A stretch of DNA of 7,996 bases. Origin: Chitinophaga pinensis. GTDB lineage: Bacteria; Bacteroidota; Bacteroidia; Flavobacteriales_D; Crocinitomicaceae. The notes below the pieces were generated by a model. It ran no database searches and had not been told where the DNA came from. It saw only the letters and a list, made by a program, of their open reading frames with translations. The DNA lies in contig CAMBRH010000152.1 in the NCBI GenBank assembly GCA_945870115.1, positions 1 to 7,996 on the forward strand, given 5' to 3'. Shown here one piece after another: positions 6,012 through 7,996 of this stretch; position 1 is the stretch's first letter, and each line of letters begins with the position of its first letter. The translations under genes and the position numbers were made by a program.

Positions 6012-6788
6012 ATGATTCAAGTAGAAAATTTAAGCAAAGAATTTATCCTTACTCGAAAACTTCAAAAAGAATATGCAACTAAAGACAAAGTTGCGATTGC
6101 TGTTGATAACATCAGTTTTGAATGTAAACCTGGAAGGATTTTTTCACTTTTAGGGCCAAATGGTGCCGGAAAAACGACAACTATGCGCATGATTTCAACT
6201 TTATTTGCTCCAACAAAAGGTTCAATTAAAATTGCAGGAATTGATGTTGTTGAAAATCCAAATGAAGCGAGAAAAAAAATTGGTTTTTTGACAGGTTCTA
6301 CGGGGCTTTATCAACGTTTAACACCAAACGAATTAATCAAGTATTTCGCAGATTTATACCATGTTCCAACTGATAAATTTGAAGAACGAAAAGCATATTT
6401 ATACGATTTGTTAAATATGAACGATTTTCAGCACAAAAGAATCGGGAAATTAAGTACAGGTATGAAACAAAAAGTTTCTATTTGTAGAACAATGATTCAC
6501 GATCCCGAAGTAATTGTGTTTGATGAACCAACAAGCGGTTTGGATGTTATAACTTCAGAAAATATCATCAAATTAATTCGCGATTGTAAAAATCAAGGTA
6601 AAACCGTTATTTTTTCAAGTCACATCATGTCAGAGGTAGATTTACTTTCAGACGATTTAGCAATCATTCACAAAGGGAAAATTATTTTCAACGATACTTT
6701 TCAGAATTTTAAAAATCAAATGACAACTGATAATTTGACTTCAGAATTTATTTATTTAATCAATAAAGAAAACACTAAGAAGATATGA
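6012..6788 (+). CDS. natA: ABC transporter ATP-binding protein, NatA type
   Basis: The protein has 258 aa and is a cytoplasmic ATPase that would power the membrane partner encoded next. Motifs in order are Walker A 'GPNGAGKTT' at 48-56, signature 'LSTGMKQK' from 147, Walker B 'VIVFDE' with the catalytic Glu at 172, D-loop 'SGLD' at 175-178, and H-switch His204 in 'FSSH'. The Q-loop region reads 'GFLTGSTGLYQRLTPNE' (91-107) and lacks the Gln at its usual place, a pattern known in the NatA subfamily. The length and the 'TRKLQKE...AVDNISFECKPG' N-terminus also fit NatA (Na+ exporter ATPase, about 246 aa in Bacillus). The substrate is not proven; related ABC-2 systems export other compounds. The stop overlaps the next start by ATGA, so the two are translationally coupled. 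Confidence 0.9.
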   Translation: MIQVENLSKEFILTRKLQKEYATKDKVAIAVDNISFECKPGRIFSLLGPNGAGKTTTMRMISTLFAPTKGSIKIAGIDVVENPNEARKKIGFLTGSTGLYQRLTPNELIKYFADLYHVPTDKFEERKAYLYDLLNMNDFQHKRIGKLSTGMKQKVSICRTMIHDPEVIVFDEPTSGLDVITSENIIKLIRDCKNQGKTVIFSSHIMSEVDLLSDDLAIIHKGKIIFNDTFQNFKNQMTTDNLTSEFIYLINKENTKKI

Positions 6789-7978
6789 TTTTTACGATAT
6801 TTAAAAAAGAATTAAAAGATACACTTAGAGATCGAAGAACAATCATCATGATGGTGGTAATTCCAATTTTTATTTTTCCAGTTATAATGACTGTTTTTAC
6901 TAAAATTTCAGATAGTTTTAATTCTGATACGTTGGCAAAAACCTTAAATATTGGTATCGTAAATGAAGATACATCAGACGATTTTTTGAAAAGTTTACAA
7001 GATTTACCAAAAGAATTAGGGAAAAGAGAATTGATTATTTTTAAAGATTCAAATGAATTAAAAAAGCAAATTAATGCAGATTCAATTCAATTTGGTGTTT
7101 TTGTTCCTCAATCTTACGCTCGAATAAAAGATTCCTTGCAATCAGTAGATTTGAAAATTTATCACAACGCAACAGAACTTGGAATGCAAGAAAGAGCGGA
7201 GGTTTTTGTGAATGCAATAAATGAAAACATTAAAAAAATTCGCTATGCACAATTGAACATCAAGCCTGAGCAAATTCAGCCTTTAAAAATTTCCTACGAA
7301 AATGTTGCTTCGGAAAAAGAAACAATTGGAAAATTGATTGGAGGTTTTTTACCATATTTATTCATCGCATTTGGTTTTATGGGTTGCATGTATCCTGCAA
7401 TTGATTTATTTACTGGAGAAAAAGAACGTGGAACTTTAGAAACTTTATTGACAACTCCAGTTTCAAGATGGCAAATTTTAATTGGGAAAATGGGAGTTGT
7501 GGTAATGTCTGGATTACTTGCTGCTTCACTTACAATGTTGGGAATTTTTCTTACAATTGAAGTTTTTGACATCATCAAAGAACCAAAAATATTGGAAGTT
7601 ATCCATCAAATTTTGACTGTAAAATTCATTTTTATGTTCTATTTAATTTTGATTCCTTTGATTATTTTCTTTGCTGGAGTAATGATTCCGATTGCAGTTT
7701 ATGCAAAAACTTTCAAGGAAGCTCAAAGTATTATTGCTCCGATGAATGCAATTATTGTTTTGCCAGCAATGGTAGGTTTTTTCCCAGGAGTTGAATTGAA
7801 CTTAACAACTGCTTGCATTCCTATTGTGAATGTTGTTTTATCAACTAAAGAACTAATCGCAGGGACGCTTGATTTCGGACTTTTAGCTTTAAGTTCTGGA
7901 ATTATGATCAGTTTGGCAACGATTTCAATTTTCTTTTCTTACAAACAATTCGGAAAAGAAACGAATTTGGTAAGTTGA
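6785..7978 (+). CDS. natB: ABC-2 type permease, NatB type
   Basis: The protein has 397 aa and is an inner-membrane subunit. The cytoplasmic N-terminus ('MIFTIFKKELKDTLRDRRT') leads into TM1 (about 19-39). A large outer domain follows at about 45-183, typical of NatB and other ABC2_membrane_3 permeases. TM2 spans about 185-206. The conserved cytoplasmic coupling helix 'GEKERGTLETLLTTPVSRWQ' (211-230) contacts the ATPase in this family. Further membrane segments lie at about 233-257, 281-305, 313-333, a short one near 343-355, and 364-386. The tail is short and basic. The length matches NatB (about 386 aa in Bacillus). It overlaps the ATPase gene by 4 bp and ends complete at TGA 7976-7978. Na+ export is the family prototype; the actual substrate here is inferred, not shown. 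Confidence 0.9.
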   Translation: MIFTIFKKELKDTLRDRRTIIMMVVIPIFIFPVIMTVFTKISDSFNSDTLAKTLNIGIVNEDTSDDFLKSLQDLPKELGKRELIIFKDSNELKKQINADSIQFGVFVPQSYARIKDSLQSVDLKIYHNATELGMQERAEVFVNAINENIKKIRYAQLNIKPEQIQPLKISYENVASEKETIGKLIGGFLPYLFIAFGFMGCMYPAIDLFTGEKERGTLETLLTTPVSRWQILIGKMGVVVMSGLLAASLTMLGIFLTIEVFDIIKEPKILEVIHQILTVKFIFMFYLILIPLIIFFAGVMIPIAVYAKTFKEAQSIIAPMNAIIVLPAMVGFFPGVELNLTTACIPIVNVVLSTKELIAGTLDFGLLALSSGIMISLATISIFFSYKQFGKETNLVS

Positions 7979-7996
7979 AAAAATAAGCTGATTCAT

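Noticed and set aside
7294..7578. Minus-strand open frame opposite the permease gene
   Set aside because: It is antisense to the conserved EKERGTLE region of NatB and has no supporting features.
7979..7996. Last bases after the permease stop
   Set aside because: Only 18 bp remain; no gene start, terminator or other signal can be supported.

Overview
The window is AT-rich and reads like a chromosomal segment of a member of the Bacteroidota, most likely a Flavobacteriales relative close to Flavobacterium. The basis is threefold. Three separate genes end in type IX secretion system (T9SS) type A sorting domains. Starts lack Shine-Dalgarno sequences and sit in A/T-rich leaders. At least one promoter matches the Bacteroidota -7 box TAnnTTTG. 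No rRNA, tRNA, CRISPR array, transposase or plasmid function was seen.

Layout. (1) Bases 2-244 are the 3' end of a + strand secreted-protein gene (T9SS sorting domain only). (2) Bases 240-374 fill the gap between this gene and the convergent gene with a long imperfect palindrome that appears able to fold end to end. (3) A minus-strand operon follows: a small exported protein of unknown function (1893-2246), then a 495-aa secreted multidomain protein with a T9SS tail (384-1871), 21 bp apart. (4) A roughly 340-bp divergent regulatory region (2247-2587) carries a promoter box, a pair of dyad repeats spaced four helical turns apart, and an AT-rich palindrome/inverted-repeat cluster. (5) A + strand operon comes next: an exported right-handed beta-helix protein (2588-3682) and, 23 bp on, a 720-aa modular surface protein (3706-5868) with two different internal repeat families, Ig-like domains and a T9SS tail. 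It is closed by a clear intrinsic terminator (5887-5915). (6) The last part is an ABC-2 exporter pair of the NatA/NatB type (6012-6788 and 6785-7978), translationally coupled by an ATGA overlap.

How the genes fit together. Regions 1-5 look like cell-surface or secreted accessory genes: four or five exported proteins, three with T9SS tails, none with a recognisable catalytic domain. They are probably adhesins or surface-layer proteins. The NatAB-like exporter is a separate housekeeping or stress transport unit with its own promoter. The items most worth following up are the roughly 130-bp palindrome, the four-copy 'EYFFD...DPG / LYIRVKN...WGHY' repeat and its pairing with a beta-helix gene, and the organised dyads in the divergent promoter region.
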